Source: Selenomonas sputigena ATCC 35185 (lineage in GTDB: Bacteria; Bacillota; Negativicutes; Selenomonadales; Selenomonadaceae). From it: 64,000 bases of DNA. The translations under genes were made by a program, and so were the position numbers. Where the stretch lies: NCBI RefSeq assembly GCF_000208405.1, contig NC_015437.1, forward strand, positions 1,171,501 through 1,235,500, read 5' to 3'. Below the pieces are notes generated by a model. The model searched no databases. It had not been told where the DNA came from and saw only the letters and a program-made list of their open reading frames with translations. Shown piece by piece: positions 15,586-23,493 of this stretch. Position 1 is the first letter of the stretch; every line of letters begins with the position of its first letter.

Positions 15586-15655
15586 AAAAAGCTGCCGTTT
15601 TCAGCTCCCGCCGGGGTCCAATTCCCCCTGGCAGCCGAAAACAGCAGACTTCTTG
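15586..15655 (-). ncRNA. Small-RNA array unit 6
   Basis: Promoter TTGACA (15685-15690), 17 bp, TATACT (15662-15667). The closing stem is CUGCUGUUUUC/GAAAACGGCAG (11 bp, one G-U). The apical stem is GGGG/CCCC around GAAUUGGA, flanked by CCAG and GGCGG, then UUUUU. Confidence 0.75.
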
Positions 15656-15707
15656 ATACAAAGTATAAGGACAGAAAGGGATTTTGTCAATGGAACATCC
15701 GACATAT

Positions 15708-15778
15708 AAAAAGCATCCAAGGAGTGCGATCGGAAAGGGGCGATTCCCCTGACGGAGGCAATTCTTAGATGCTTTGAC
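15708..15778 (-). ncRNA. Small-RNA array unit 7 (no clear own promoter)
   Basis: The closing stem AAAGCAUC/GAUGCUUU is followed by a U-tract. The apex is GGGG-AAUCG-CCCC. No good promoter precedes it; it may be processed from a transcript started at unit 8. Confidence 0.5.
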
Positions 15779-15849
15779 GAAAGAGGCGTTCCCTTCTATC
15801 CCAGCCCCCCGGATAACGCTATCCGCAACTGAGAGGAACACCCCTTTAC
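15779..15849 (-). ncRNA. Small-RNA array unit 8
   Basis: Promoter TTGACT (15879-15884), 17 bp, TATCGT (15856-15861). The closing stem GGUGUUCC/GGAACGCC has one G-U. The apex is CGGAUA-GCGU-UAUCCG, unlike the other units, and the end is a weak CCUCUUU. Confidence 0.5.
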
Positions 15850-15900
15850 AGGGCTACGATAGCAAAGTTTATAGGAAAAGTCAACAAGAAGGTCATAAAG

Positions 15901-15971
15901 AAAAAGCTGTCCTGTTTCTCACATCCGACGGAGTCCAATTCTCCCTGGAAGAGCAAACGAACAGCTTCCTT
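15901..15971 (-). ncRNA. Small-RNA array unit 9
   Basis: Promoter TTGACA (16001-16006), 17 bp, TATCTT (15978-15983). The closing stem is AGCUGU...ACAGCU plus GUUU/AAAC. The apical stem is GGAG/CUCC around AAUUGGA with flanks CCAG and CGUCGG, then UUUUU. Confidence 0.7.
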
Positions 15972-16010
15972 AGCTATAAGATAGCCGAAGAAGAGGAGTT
16001 TGTCAACACG

Positions 16011-16084
16011 AAAAAGCACCGATCAAGCCAAGCGCACTACCTCCGTGCGAGGTGTGGGGCTTGTGCTCGTCGATGCTTTAACTA
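16011..16084 (-). ncRNA. Small-RNA array unit 10
   Basis: Promoter TTGCTC (16114-16119), 17 bp, TATAAT (16091-16096). The closing stem is AAGCAUCGA/UCGGUGCUU (one G-U) followed by CAAGCC/GGCUUG, with apex CCUC-GCAC-GGAGG, then UUUUU. Confidence 0.6.
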
Positions 16085-16147
16085 CCTCGCATTATATCAA
16101 AAATTATTTCTCGGAGCAATAATTTCGTGCAAGGTGAGGTAAATGAA

Positions 16148-16543
16148 ATGAATCATGAAGAACAACAGCTACAGAAGGATGAACAATATTTTGCCAAGCA
16201 GCTTTCTCGTTTTTTAGCGGCAAAGAGAGAAGATCAAAACCTATTCGCGTTATGGAAAGTCTATTGGTCAATTATCACATCGATCTATGGGCGCGGTTAT
16301 GGAAGCGGGAGGACAAGAAGTACAGATCATGTATGGTATATCAATAACGTAATGGGAGGGAGCACGCTGTATGTAAATAAAAGAAAGGCCAAGACCTTTT
16401 ACCAGTCCGCCGGGCTTCAATTGCCCCTGGAGGGTAAAAGGTTCTTTGACCTCTTTGCTTCTAGTATAAAGACCGAAGAAGATCTTGTCAAGTTCAAACT
16501 GCAAAAAGAAGAAGGATACAAGGCGGGTAAATTTCCAAAGTAA
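16148..16543 (+). CDS. Hypothetical protein, probably a remnant
   Basis: ATG 16148 has GAGGT 7 bp upstream. The first 80 or so residues (MNHEEQQLQKDEQYFAKQL...) look like a soluble helical protein with a Trp/Tyr-rich middle. The C-terminal third is the antisense reading of RNA unit 11, so the original gene probably ended or was interrupted near 16370. I do not recognise the family. Confidence 0.3.
   Translation: MNHEEQQLQKDEQYFAKQLSRFLAAKREDQNLFALWKVYWSIITSIYGRGYGSGRTRSTDHVWYINNVMGGSTLYVNKRKAKTFYQSAGLQLPLEGKRFFDLFASSIKTEEDLVKFKLQKEEGYKAGKFPK
16377..16456 (-). ncRNA. Small-RNA array unit 11
   Basis: Promoter TTGACA (16486-16491), 17 bp, TATACT (16463-16468). The closing stem is the longest of the array: AGGUCAAAGA...CCUUUUACC with GGUAAAAGG...CUUGGCCU. 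The apical stem is GGGC/GCCC around AAUUGAA with flanks CCAG and GGCGG; the end is UUUCUUUU. Confidence 0.7.
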
Positions 16544-16565
16544 ATCCCACATAATAGGTCACTAA

Positions 16566-17871
16566 CGGGATTTACTCTGAGAAGAATTTATGGCTGAATT
16601 TAGTGTGAGAAATCTCTCTACACAAAGGAGGCTGTCATCATGAAGCAAGCAGACAACAACAAGAAGAACAAGCACCTTACTGCACAAGACCGCCAGGAAA
16701 TCATGAACGGGCTCGACAGGGGATTGTCCTTCAAGGCGATCGCCCTGCTCGTTCAGAAAGATCCTACCACCATATCTTACGAAGTGAAGCGACATCGCAA
16801 AGAGCACCGCAATGCGTTCGTGCAAACAGACGAACTCTGCCCCTTGCTCGAAAAGGCACCCTTCGTCTGCAACGCCTGCCCCAAGCGCCGTTCTGCTAAC
16901 TGCCGCTTCCTCCGCCTTCTCTATGTCGCTCCGCAGGCACATGCCGAATACGAAGCGCTCCTGCACGATGCACGCGAAGGCATTCCGTTGAACCGTGCGT
17001 CTTTTTACAAGCAGGATCGCATCATTTCCTCTTGCATTGAGAAGGGGCAGCACATTTATCATATCGTCGCTTCTCACCCAGAGCTCAATGTGTCTCTCAG
17101 CACAGTTTATCGGCATTTTTCCAAGGGATATTATTCGGCTTCCAAGATTCACCTTCCACGCGCCGTAAAGTTCAAGCCTCGCAAAAAGAAGCGGGCGGAT
17201 GTCGTTCCTTCTGCCATAAAGAAGGAACGCACCTATGCGGATTTCCTCGCTCATATGGAACGGGAAGGGCTTAGCGCACATACGCAGCTTGATACCGTTA
17301 TCGGAGTTTCAGGCGGCAAAGTCATCCTCACCGTCCACTTCACTGCGTTCAATTTCATGTTCGGGCTTCTGCTCGAAAACAAGACGGCTGTGCAGGCTGC
17401 CTTGAAGTTCCAAGAGGTCAAACGAACTTTGACTGCAGGCGGTTTTGCTTTTCCTGCCCTTATGCCCGTGATGCTTACGGACAACGGTGGAGAGTTCTCC
17501 GATGTTTTCGCCTTTGAGAACAATCTTGAGGGGGAAAAGGAGGCCTGCCTTTTTTTCTGCGATCCCATGCAGTCTTACCAGAAGGCGCAAATTGAGAAGA
17601 ATCACACGCTTTTTCGCGATATTGTGCCGAAGGGGTCTTCTTTCGACCATTTCACACAGGATACCGTCAATTTGATTTTTTCGCACATCAATGGCGTCCG
17701 TCGCAACATTTACAGCGGCAAGTCTCCCTATGAGATGTTTACGTTCGCTTTTTCCGAGGAACTGGCTGCTCTTTTGGGCATCTCGTATGTTGCGCCGGAA
17801 GATGTCGTGCAGTCTCCTAGACTTCTAAAGGGCTGATCTTGCGCTGCACATCTTTCTCATAGTAAATCCCG
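16566..17871 (+). mobile_element. IS30-family insertion sequence
   Basis: Terminal inverted repeats CGGGATTTACTCTGAGAA (from 16566) and, on the other strand, CGGGATTTACTATGAGAA (ending at 17871) flank one transposase gene. No clear target duplication is seen. A further outward-facing copy of the end motif (AGTAAATCCC) lies just left at about 16540-16549, hinting at nested or earlier insertions. Confidence 0.8.
16640..17836 (+). CDS. IS30-family DDE transposase
   Basis: The 398-aa product has an N-terminal helix-turn-helix (LTAQDRQEIMNGLDRGLSFK, then PTTISYEVKRHR). The integrase-like core has DDE acids in QLDTVIG, MLTDNGGEF and IEKNHTLFRDI. A Cys-rich stretch (CNACPKRRSANC) sits between. The start has AAAGGAGG upstream. 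The frame is intact and of normal length, so the element may be mobile. Confidence 0.93.
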   Translation: MKQADNNKKNKHLTAQDRQEIMNGLDRGLSFKAIALLVQKDPTTISYEVKRHRKEHRNAFVQTDELCPLLEKAPFVCNACPKRRSANCRFLRLLYVAPQAHAEYEALLHDAREGIPLNRASFYKQDRIISSCIEKGQHIYHIVASHPELNVSLSTVYRHFSKGYYSASKIHLPRAVKFKPRKKKRADVVPSAIKKERTYADFLAHMEREGLSAHTQLDTVIGVSGGKVILTVHFTAFNFMFGLLLENKTAVQAALKFQEVKRTLTAGGFAFPALMPVMLTDNGGEFSDVFAFENNLEGEKEACLFFCDPMQSYQKAQIEKNHTLFRDIVPKGSSFDHFTQDTVNLIFSHINGVRRNIYSGKSPYEMFTFAFSEELAALLGISYVAPEDVVQSPRLLKG

Positions 17872-18330
17872 CCAGGGTGGAACTTACTCTGAAAAGCCTC
17901 GCTTTTCGGAGTGCGAAGCATGTCCTTCTTTCTAGCTTATCCCTTATGGTTCGGTCGCTTTTAAGACGATATTGTGCTCAGGTCATCCATTGCATACAAA
18001 TTCTGATGCTTCTCGCACTTACTCCTATCGGCTTTCTTAGACTAAATCCCATAGACTTACATCAGCGGAAGTTACTTTGCGAATTTACGGGATACAAGGC
18101 CGCAGCGGCTCGTGAAGCCGCCAATGAAAAAGACAGTTCCCTTCAAACCCAGCCTGCTGCCAAAAGCCACCTACAGCCGAGAGGAACTGCCTCTTATGAA
18201 CCTATGGTAACGGATTCCATCAAAGCAGTCAACAAGGAGGAAGCTAAAATGACCGCAGGAAATCGAGTCGCCGCATCATATTCCTGCTGAACAACAAAGC
18301 CCGCCAAGCTCGCCGATCCAAAACCGCATA
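17872..18330. other. Gene-free repeat-rich stretch beyond the IS30 element
   Basis: No convincing CDS. It holds a hairpin GAAAAGC-CTC-GCTTTTC (about 17890-17906), a TAAATCCC motif at about 18045 followed by a segment (18052-18090) that recurs near 52060-52110, a GC-rich hairpin around 18100-18120, and RNA unit 12. Confidence 0.5.
18127..18197 (-). ncRNA. Small-RNA array unit 12, separated from the array by IS30
   Basis: Promoter TTGACT (18227-18232), 17 bp, TACCAT (18204-18209). The closing stem GGCAGUUCC/GGAACUGUC has one G-U and is followed by UUUUU. The architecture matches units 1-11; the apex is less clear. Confidence 0.55.
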
Positions 18331-18389
18331 AACTATTTTGAAAAAAATTTCACCGTACCTCTTGACAAAGAGCCCTTTTTCTATGCCTG

Positions 18390-18418
18390 TTGTAATTTTC
18401 ACGGGTATTGCGTATAAT
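18390..18418 (+). promoter_or_regulatory. Promoter of mltG
   Basis: TTGTAA (18390-18395), 17 bp, TATAAT (18413-18418). It places the transcript start just before the chosen mltG start. Confidence 0.65.
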
Positions 18419-18451
18419 GGGATTGGAAATAGAATGGAAGGGGATGTTTTT

Positions 18452-19681
18452 TTGCGGCTGCCGGATTTTCTTGCGCCATGGGTCGAGCGTTTCAAGGGGA
18501 TGCTTTCTGATTCACCTGAGAAAGATCAAGCGGGAAAGAGTCTCGGAACTGCGGCTTTGGCATATCTTGGCAAGGCTCTGGCGCTTTTCCTCATCTGTGT
18601 GGTGTGGGTGCAGGAAATATTCCTCTCGTGGGCAAAGAGCCTTTCCTTCGAGGAATTGCGCCGCTTTCCGCCGGAAGATTGGACGGGATATATGAAAAAG
18701 TACATTTTGCCGCCTGCGCTTCTTTTTTTCTTGCTGCTCGGGCTCTTTTCTTACGCTCTTTCGCCGGCGACGCCTGTCTCAGAGGAGCAGAAAGACGTCT
18801 ATGTCACGGTTCGCACAGGCATGAGCGCTGATGATGTGGCAGGAATGCTCGAAAAGCGCGGCGTCATACGCAGCCGCTTCAAGTTCTGGCTGGCGGCGAA
18901 GATGAACGGCGCGGACGGCGCTTTCAAGGTCGGCACGTATGCGCTCCATACGAACATGGAGCCGCGCGATGTGCTGCAGGCCTTGGTCGAAGGACAGACG
19001 GTGCAGGTGCGCTTCACGATTCCCGAGGGCTTCACCGTCGAGGACATCGCCAAGCGCCTCGATGCGAAGGGCGTCGTGAAAAAGGAGGAGTTCCTGAAGG
19101 CGGCGAAGCATTATGCGCCCTACGATTATATAGAAAAGAACGATAAGGCGCGCTACTATGCCGAGGGTTTTCTCTTCCCTGATACGTATGAGGTCGACGG
19201 CGACATCACGGTCGACGGCATCCTCTCGATGATGTCGCGCGATTTTGACCAACGGCTCACGCGAAAGATGCGCGAGCGTGCAAAGGAGGAAAATCTGAGC
19301 ATCTATGAGCTGATCATTCTTGCTTCGCTCGTGGAGAAGGAAGCGCGCTACGAGGAAGACCGCGCAATCATCGCGCAGGTTCTCTTGAAGCGGCTCGCCA
19401 TCGGCATGCCGCTGCAGTCAGATGCGACACTGCAGTACCTGCTCGATGCGCCGAAGGAGGATGTGACGCTCAAGGACACGGAGATGGATTCGCCGTACAA
19501 CACCTACCAGCACCGAGGCCTCCCGCCCGGCCCCGTCGCCAATCCCGGCACGGCGTCCATCGAGGCCGTGCTCTGGCCGGCGAAGACAGACTACCTCTAT
19601 TTCGTCGCGGACAGGGAGGGGCATAACTATTATTCCCATACATACGAGGAGCACGACGCCATCGTGCATAAGGTGCGCTAG
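18452..19681 (+). CDS. mltG: Endolytic murein transglycosylase MltG
   Basis: MltG cleaves nascent glycan strands at the membrane and sets their length. I chose TTG 18452 because GGAAGGGG lies 8 bp upstream and the promoter excludes the far-upstream start; ATG 18434 is the alternative. The roughly 409-aa product has two N-terminal hydrophobic segments, ALALFLICVVWVQEIFLSW and YILPPALLFFLLLGLF. A LysM-like region and the YceG catalytic domain follow, with the active Glu in LASLVEKEA and YNTYQHRGLPPGPVANPG. The first hydrophobic segment is additional to the usual single anchor. The U32 peptidase gene follows without a gap. Confidence 0.9.
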   Translation: MRLPDFLAPWVERFKGMLSDSPEKDQAGKSLGTAALAYLGKALALFLICVVWVQEIFLSWAKSLSFEELRRFPPEDWTGYMKKYILPPALLFFLLLGLFSYALSPATPVSEEQKDVYVTVRTGMSADDVAGMLEKRGVIRSRFKFWLAAKMNGADGAFKVGTYALHTNMEPRDVLQALVEGQTVQVRFTIPEGFTVEDIAKRLDAKGVVKKEEFLKAAKHYAPYDYIEKNDKARYYAEGFLFPDTYEVDGDITVDGILSMMSRDFDQRLTRKMRERAKEENLSIYELIILASLVEKEARYEEDRAIIAQVLLKRLAIGMPLQSDATLQYLLDAPKEDVTLKDTEMDSPYNTYQHRGLPPGPVANPGTASIEAVLWPAKTDYLYFVADREGHNYYSHTYEEHDAIVHKVR

Positions 19682-20959
19682 ATGAATTTGACGGAAAATC
19701 GTGCCCCGTCTTGCCGCGCAGGCGATGGGGGCATGAAAAAGCCGGAGCTTCTTTCCCCCGCGGGCAACTTGGAGAAGCTCAAGATGGCGCTTATCTATGG
19801 TGCGGATGCCGTATATCTGGGAGGCAAGAGCTTCGGACTGCGCGCTTTCGGCGGCAACTTCAGCGAGGCGGAGATGGAAGAAGGCGTGCGTTTTGCACAT
19901 GCGCTTGGCAGAAAGGTCTATGTGACGCTCAATATCTTCGCACACAATGCGGATTTGGATAGGCTTCCGGCGTACCTTTCCTTCCTCGCTGAGATTCATG
20001 TCGACGGACTGCTTGTCTCCGACCTTGGCGTCTTCTCGCTTGCGCGTGAGTTTGCTCCCTCTGTGCCGCTTCATATCAGCACGCAGGCGAACAATACGAA
20101 TTGGGCAACGGTTGACGCTTGGCAGAAACTCGGCGCTGAGCGCGTCGTGCTTGCACGCGAGCTTTCGTGTGCCGAGATCGCCGCGATCCGTGCGCATTCT
20201 ACGGTTGAGTTGGAGATGTTCGTGCACGGCGCGATGTGCATATCGTATTCGGGGCGCTGCCTTTTGAGCAGCTACCTCACGGGGCGCGATGCGAATCGCG
20301 GCGCGTGTGCGCAGGCGTGCCGCTGGCGCTACGGGCTTGTGGAGGAGAGTCGCCCCGGCGAGGTCTTTCCCATTGAGGAGGACGAGCGCGGCACCTACAT
20401 CATGAATTCCAAGGACTTGTGCCTCTTGCCTTTTTTGCCCGAGCTTTGCGCCATGGGACTCGACAGCTTGAAGATCGAGGGGCGCATGAAGAGCGTCCAC
20501 TATGCGGCGAGCGTCACGAAGGTCTACCGCGAGGCGATCGACGCCGCCTATGATGAGGGGCGGGCGTTCCATCTGCGCGATTCTTGGCTCGAAGAGCTGC
20601 AGAAGGTATCGCACCGCATCTACACGAGCGGCTTCTTCGATCATGTGCCCGATGGGGGCGACCAGATCTATGCGAGCGCTTCGTACGAGCAGACGGCGGA
20701 TTTCATCGGACTCGTGCGCCATTACGATGAAAGGACGCGCATGGCGACGGTCGAGCAGCGCAATAATATGAAGGTCGGACAGGAGATCGAAGTGTTCCAG
20801 CCGACGCGCGAGACGTTCTGCCAGCGCTTGACGGAGATGAGGGACGATGCGGGCGAGCCTATTTCGACGGCAGCTCACGCGCAGCAGATCGTGCATCTGC
20901 GCATGGAGCAGCCCGTTGAGGAATACGCCATCCTGCGCCGCCGCAGGGAGAAAGGATGA
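19682..20959 (+). CDS. U32 family peptidase, TrhP/YrrO-like tRNA hydroxylation protein
   Basis: The ATG follows the mltG stop directly; ATG 19733 (MKKPELLSPAGN) is a plausible alternative giving a more standard N-terminus. The product has LSPAGNLEKLKMAL and the U32 signature EMFVHGAMCISYSGRC with the conserved Cys cluster continued by GACAQACRWRY. Homologues next to mltG in Bacillus (YrrO/TrhP2) are needed for 5-hydroxyuridine at tRNA position 34, so the same job is likely here. The partner YrrN and methyltransferase YrrM genes are absent from this cluster. It overlaps acyP by 4 bp. Confidence 0.85.
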   Translation: MNLTENRAPSCRAGDGGMKKPELLSPAGNLEKLKMALIYGADAVYLGGKSFGLRAFGGNFSEAEMEEGVRFAHALGRKVYVTLNIFAHNADLDRLPAYLSFLAEIHVDGLLVSDLGVFSLAREFAPSVPLHISTQANNTNWATVDAWQKLGAERVVLARELSCAEIAAIRAHSTVELEMFVHGAMCISYSGRCLLSSYLTGRDANRGACAQACRWRYGLVEESRPGEVFPIEEDERGTYIMNSKDLCLLPFLPELCAMGLDSLKIEGRMKSVHYAASVTKVYREAIDAAYDEGRAFHLRDSWLEELQKVSHRIYTSGFFDHVPDGGDQIYASASYEQTADFIGLVRHYDERTRMATVEQRNNMKVGQEIEVFQPTRETFCQRLTEMRDDAGEPISTAAHAQQIVHLRMEQPVEEYAILRRRREKG

Positions 20960-21246
20960 ATGTGATGGAAAAGGAAAATGTGCGCTTCTTTGCCAGAGCC
21001 GAGGGGCGCGTGCAGGGCGTCGGCTTTCGCTTCTTCGTGCAGCAGAATGCGCTGGAGCTTGGCCTTTGCGGCTGGGTGCGCAACATGGAGGACGGCTCCG
21101 TCACGATGGAGGTGCAGGGTCAAGCCGAGGCTGTCGAGGCGCTTTGGAACAGGATTTGGCAGGGCAACGGCTACATCCGTGTCAGCGGTCTTGTCACAGA
21201 GGAGCGGGAAGCGGCGGATGAGCAGAATTTTGTGATTCGCTATTAA
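20956..21246 (+). CDS. acyP: Acylphosphatase
   Basis: The 96-aa protein hydrolyses acyl phosphates. It has the two signature blocks [13 protein letters not shown] with the catalytic Arg, and [17 protein letters not shown] with the catalytic Asn. The start overlaps the previous stop. Confidence 0.93.
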   Translation: MNVMEKENVRFFARAEGRVQGVGFRFFVQQNALELGLCGWVRNMEDGSVTMEVQGQAEAVEALWNRIWQGNGYIRVSGLVTEEREAADEQNFVIRY

Positions 21247-21274
21247 AAAGATGGAAACGACGGGGGGAGAAATC

Positions 21275-21733
21275 TTGTCGAAAATTTTAGTGCTGAACGG
21301 TCCGAATCTTAATCTTCTCGGAAAGCGTGAGCCGGAAATCTACGGGGCTGCGACGCTTGCAGACATCAACGAGGCACTGCGGGAGCGTGCGGCAAAAGCG
21401 GGCGCGGCAATCGAGTTCTTTCAGTCGAATCATGAGGGGGCGCTCGTCGATGCCGTGCAGAATGCCGAGGGCAGTGCGGACTTCATCCTGCTGAACGCCG
21501 CCGCTTTCACGCACTATAGCATCGCTCTGCGCGATGCGATCGCCGCCGTTTCCGTGCCCGTCATCGAGATTCATCTGTCGAACATCCATCGGCGCGAGGA
21601 GTTCCGCCATACGTCGGTGATCGCGCCCGTCGTCATGGGACAGGTTGCGGGCTTCGGTGCGGAGAGCTATCTGGGGGCGCTCGAAATCGCTTTGATGAAG
21701 CTTGACGCGAAGGAGAAGGGGGCGAGGCGATGA
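21275..21733 (+). CDS. aroQ: Type II 3-dehydroquinate dehydratase
   Basis: This enzyme dehydrates 3-dehydroquinate in the shikimate pathway. I chose TTG 21275 since GGGGGAG lies 5 bp upstream and it yields the normal 152-aa length; ATG 21251 lacks a binding site. Motifs are [19 protein letters not shown] with the catalytic Tyr, [10 protein letters not shown], and [15 protein letters not shown] with the catalytic His. It overlaps pepP by 4 bp. Confidence 0.95.
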   Translation: MSKILVLNGPNLNLLGKREPEIYGAATLADINEALRERAAKAGAAIEFFQSNHEGALVDAVQNAEGSADFILLNAAAFTHYSIALRDAIAAVSVPVIEIHLSNIHRREEFRHTSVIAPVVMGQVAGFGAESYLGALEIALMKLDAKEKGARR

Positions 21734-22815
21734 GCACGGAAAAGCGCGTAGAGCGTCTGCGCACCCTCATGAAAGAGAAGGGCGTCGAGGCGATGCTCGT
21801 GAGCAAGGTCGTGAACCTGCGCTACTTCAGCGGCTTTACGGGCGACGACTCGCTTCTCCTCATCACGGCGGAGCGCGAATTGCTGCTCACGGATTTCCGC
21901 TATATGGAGCAGGCGAAGGCAGAAACCGCTTTCGAGGTCGTCGAGCAGAAGGCGGGGCTTTGGCAGCAGGCGGCGAAGGCGGTGCAGGAGCTTGGCTGCC
22001 GCTCGCTGGGCTTCGAGGGAAGAGCCGTCTCCTTTGATACGTTCCAAGCGTTTCGGAAGCTCTTGCCCGCCTGGCAGGAAGAGAATTTTATCAGCCTTGC
22101 GCTTGAGCCGCTGCGCGAGGTCAAGGATGCCGAGGAGATTGCCTGCCTGAGAAAAGCCGTGGAGATCAGCGACCGCGCGTTCGACGACGTGCTGCAGTTC
22201 CTGCGTCCCGGCATCTCGGAGCGTGCGGTTGCCGCGCATCTGGAGGCATTCATGCGCGAGCATGGATCGGAACGTCCCGCCTTCACGACGATCGTGGCAT
22301 CGGGCGTGCGCGGCAGCCTGCCGCATGGAACTGCATCAGAAAAGTTGCTTGTTGCGGGCGAATTTGTTACAATGGACTATGGTGCTGTTTACCAAGGGTA
22401 TCATTCCGATATCACGCGCACCGTCGTCTTGGGCGAAGCGTCCGAAAAGCACAGGGAACTTTACCACACGGTGCTTGAGGCGCAGATCCTCGGTGTAAAG
22501 AGTCTCTATGTTGGCATCCCAGGCAAGGAGGCTGACCGAATCGTGCGCGATTTCCTCACGCAGGAAGGCTATGGCGAGAACTTCGGTCATGGACTCGGTC
22601 ACAGCGTCGGTCTGGAGATTCACGAGGAGCCTCGCCTGTCGCCGAAGAGCAGGGCGGAGCATCTCGCGGAAGGCACGGTCGTCACGGTGGAGCCGGGCGT
22701 CTATCTGCCGGGCTGGGGAGGACTGCGCATCGAGGATACGGTGCTCCTGGAGAAGCGGGGCGGCGTGCCGCTGACGAAGGCGGCAAAGCACCTGATTGAG
22801 ATAACGCAAGGATAG
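21730..22815 (+). CDS. M24-family Xaa-Pro aminopeptidase
   Basis: The 361-aa protein is a dinuclear-metal peptidase with a creatinase N-terminal domain and an M24 C-terminal domain. Metal ligands are visible in [18 protein letters not shown] (two Asp), [14 protein letters not shown] (His), [12 protein letters not shown] (Glu) and RIEDTVLL (Glu). It lies directly upstream of efp, the usual Firmicute order. Confidence 0.92.
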   Translation: MSTEKRVERLRTLMKEKGVEAMLVSKVVNLRYFSGFTGDDSLLLITAERELLLTDFRYMEQAKAETAFEVVEQKAGLWQQAAKAVQELGCRSLGFEGRAVSFDTFQAFRKLLPAWQEENFISLALEPLREVKDAEEIACLRKAVEISDRAFDDVLQFLRPGISERAVAAHLEAFMREHGSERPAFTTIVASGVRGSLPHGTASEKLLVAGEFVTMDYGAVYQGYHSDITRTVVLGEASEKHRELYHTVLEAQILGVKSLYVGIPGKEADRIVRDFLTQEGYGENFGHGLGHSVGLEIHEEPRLSPKSRAEHLAEGTVVTVEPGVYLPGWGGLRIEDTVLLEKRGGVPLTKAAKHLIEITQG

Positions 22816-22833
22816 GTTACTGGAGGGCTACAA

Positions 22834-23391
22834 ATGATTTCAAGCACAGATTTTCGTACAGGTCTCACGATCGAGATTGACGGCGGCGTTTGGCAGGTTG
22901 TCGAGTTTCAGCATGTGAAGCCGGGCAAGGGTGCGGCGTTCGTGCGCACGAAGATCAAGAACGTCGAGACGGGAGCCGTCGTCGAGCGTACGTTCAACCC
23001 GAACGAAAAGATGCCTGCGGCGCGCCTCGATACGCGCAAGATGCAGTACCTCTATGAAGCCGACGGCATGTATACGTTCATGGATACGGAGAACTATGAG
23101 CAGACGGAACTGAGTAAGGATCAGCTCGGCGACGCCCTGAACTACCTGCAGGAAAATATGGAAGTCAATTTGCAGACATTCAAGGATCGCATCATTGGCA
23201 TCACGCTGCCGACATCTGTCAATCTCAAGGTCACGGAGTGTGAGCCGAGCGTCAAGGGCAATACGGCGACGGGCGCGACAAAGATGGCGACAGTCGAGAC
23301 GGGCTACGTCGTGCGCGTGCCTCTCTTCGTCAATGAAGGTGACGTCCTGCGCATCGATACGCGTACGGGCAATTATATCGAACGTGCCTGA
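22834..23391 (+). CDS. efp: Elongation factor P
   Basis: EF-P relieves ribosome stalling at polyproline motifs. The 185-aa product has the three beta-barrel domains of the family. The tip loop is HVKPGKGAAFVRTK, with Lys at the usual modification site, and the C-terminal part holds GDVLRIDTRTGNYIERA. A GGAGGG site precedes the ATG. Confidence 0.96.
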   Translation: MISSTDFRTGLTIEIDGGVWQVVEFQHVKPGKGAAFVRTKIKNVETGAVVERTFNPNEKMPAARLDTRKMQYLYEADGMYTFMDTENYEQTELSKDQLGDALNYLQENMEVNLQTFKDRIIGITLPTSVNLKVTECEPSVKGNTATGATKMATVETGYVVRVPLFVNEGDVLRIDTRTGNYIERA

Positions 23392-23400
23392 TTTTCTTTT

Positions 23401-23479
23401 GCATCTGCTGCTGATAAGGCGGCATACGATGTGTTTTCTGCATCTGCCGCCCGACCGGGCGGTGTGCAATGTGTTTTGA
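23401..23479 (+). repeat. Two 39-bp tandem hairpin repeats between efp and asp23
   Basis: GCATCTGCTGCTGATAAGGC... at 23401 and GCATCTGCCGCCCGACCGGG... at 23440 are diverged copies, both ending ATGTGTTTT. Each folds (GCUGCU/GGCGGC and GCCGCCC/GGGCGGU); the first uses two G-U pairs where the second uses Watson-Crick pairs. They may be a processing or attenuation signal before asp23. Confidence 0.6.
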
Positions 23480-23493
23480 AGGAGGAATTTTCC

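Noticed and set aside
15473-16470. Short plus-strand peptides containing SAGVQFSL-like motifs
   Set aside because: The open frames are brief, lack consistent starts, and the conservation is better explained by base pairing of the minus-strand RNA units.
14228-16500. CRISPR array
   Set aside because: The repeated units are about 70-110 bp, diverge in sequence, each carry a promoter and terminator stem, and have no constant direct repeat with unique spacers; no cas gene is near.
17877-18290. 137-aa plus-strand frame right of IS30
   Set aside because: It crosses hairpins and RNA unit 12 and has no recognisable domain.
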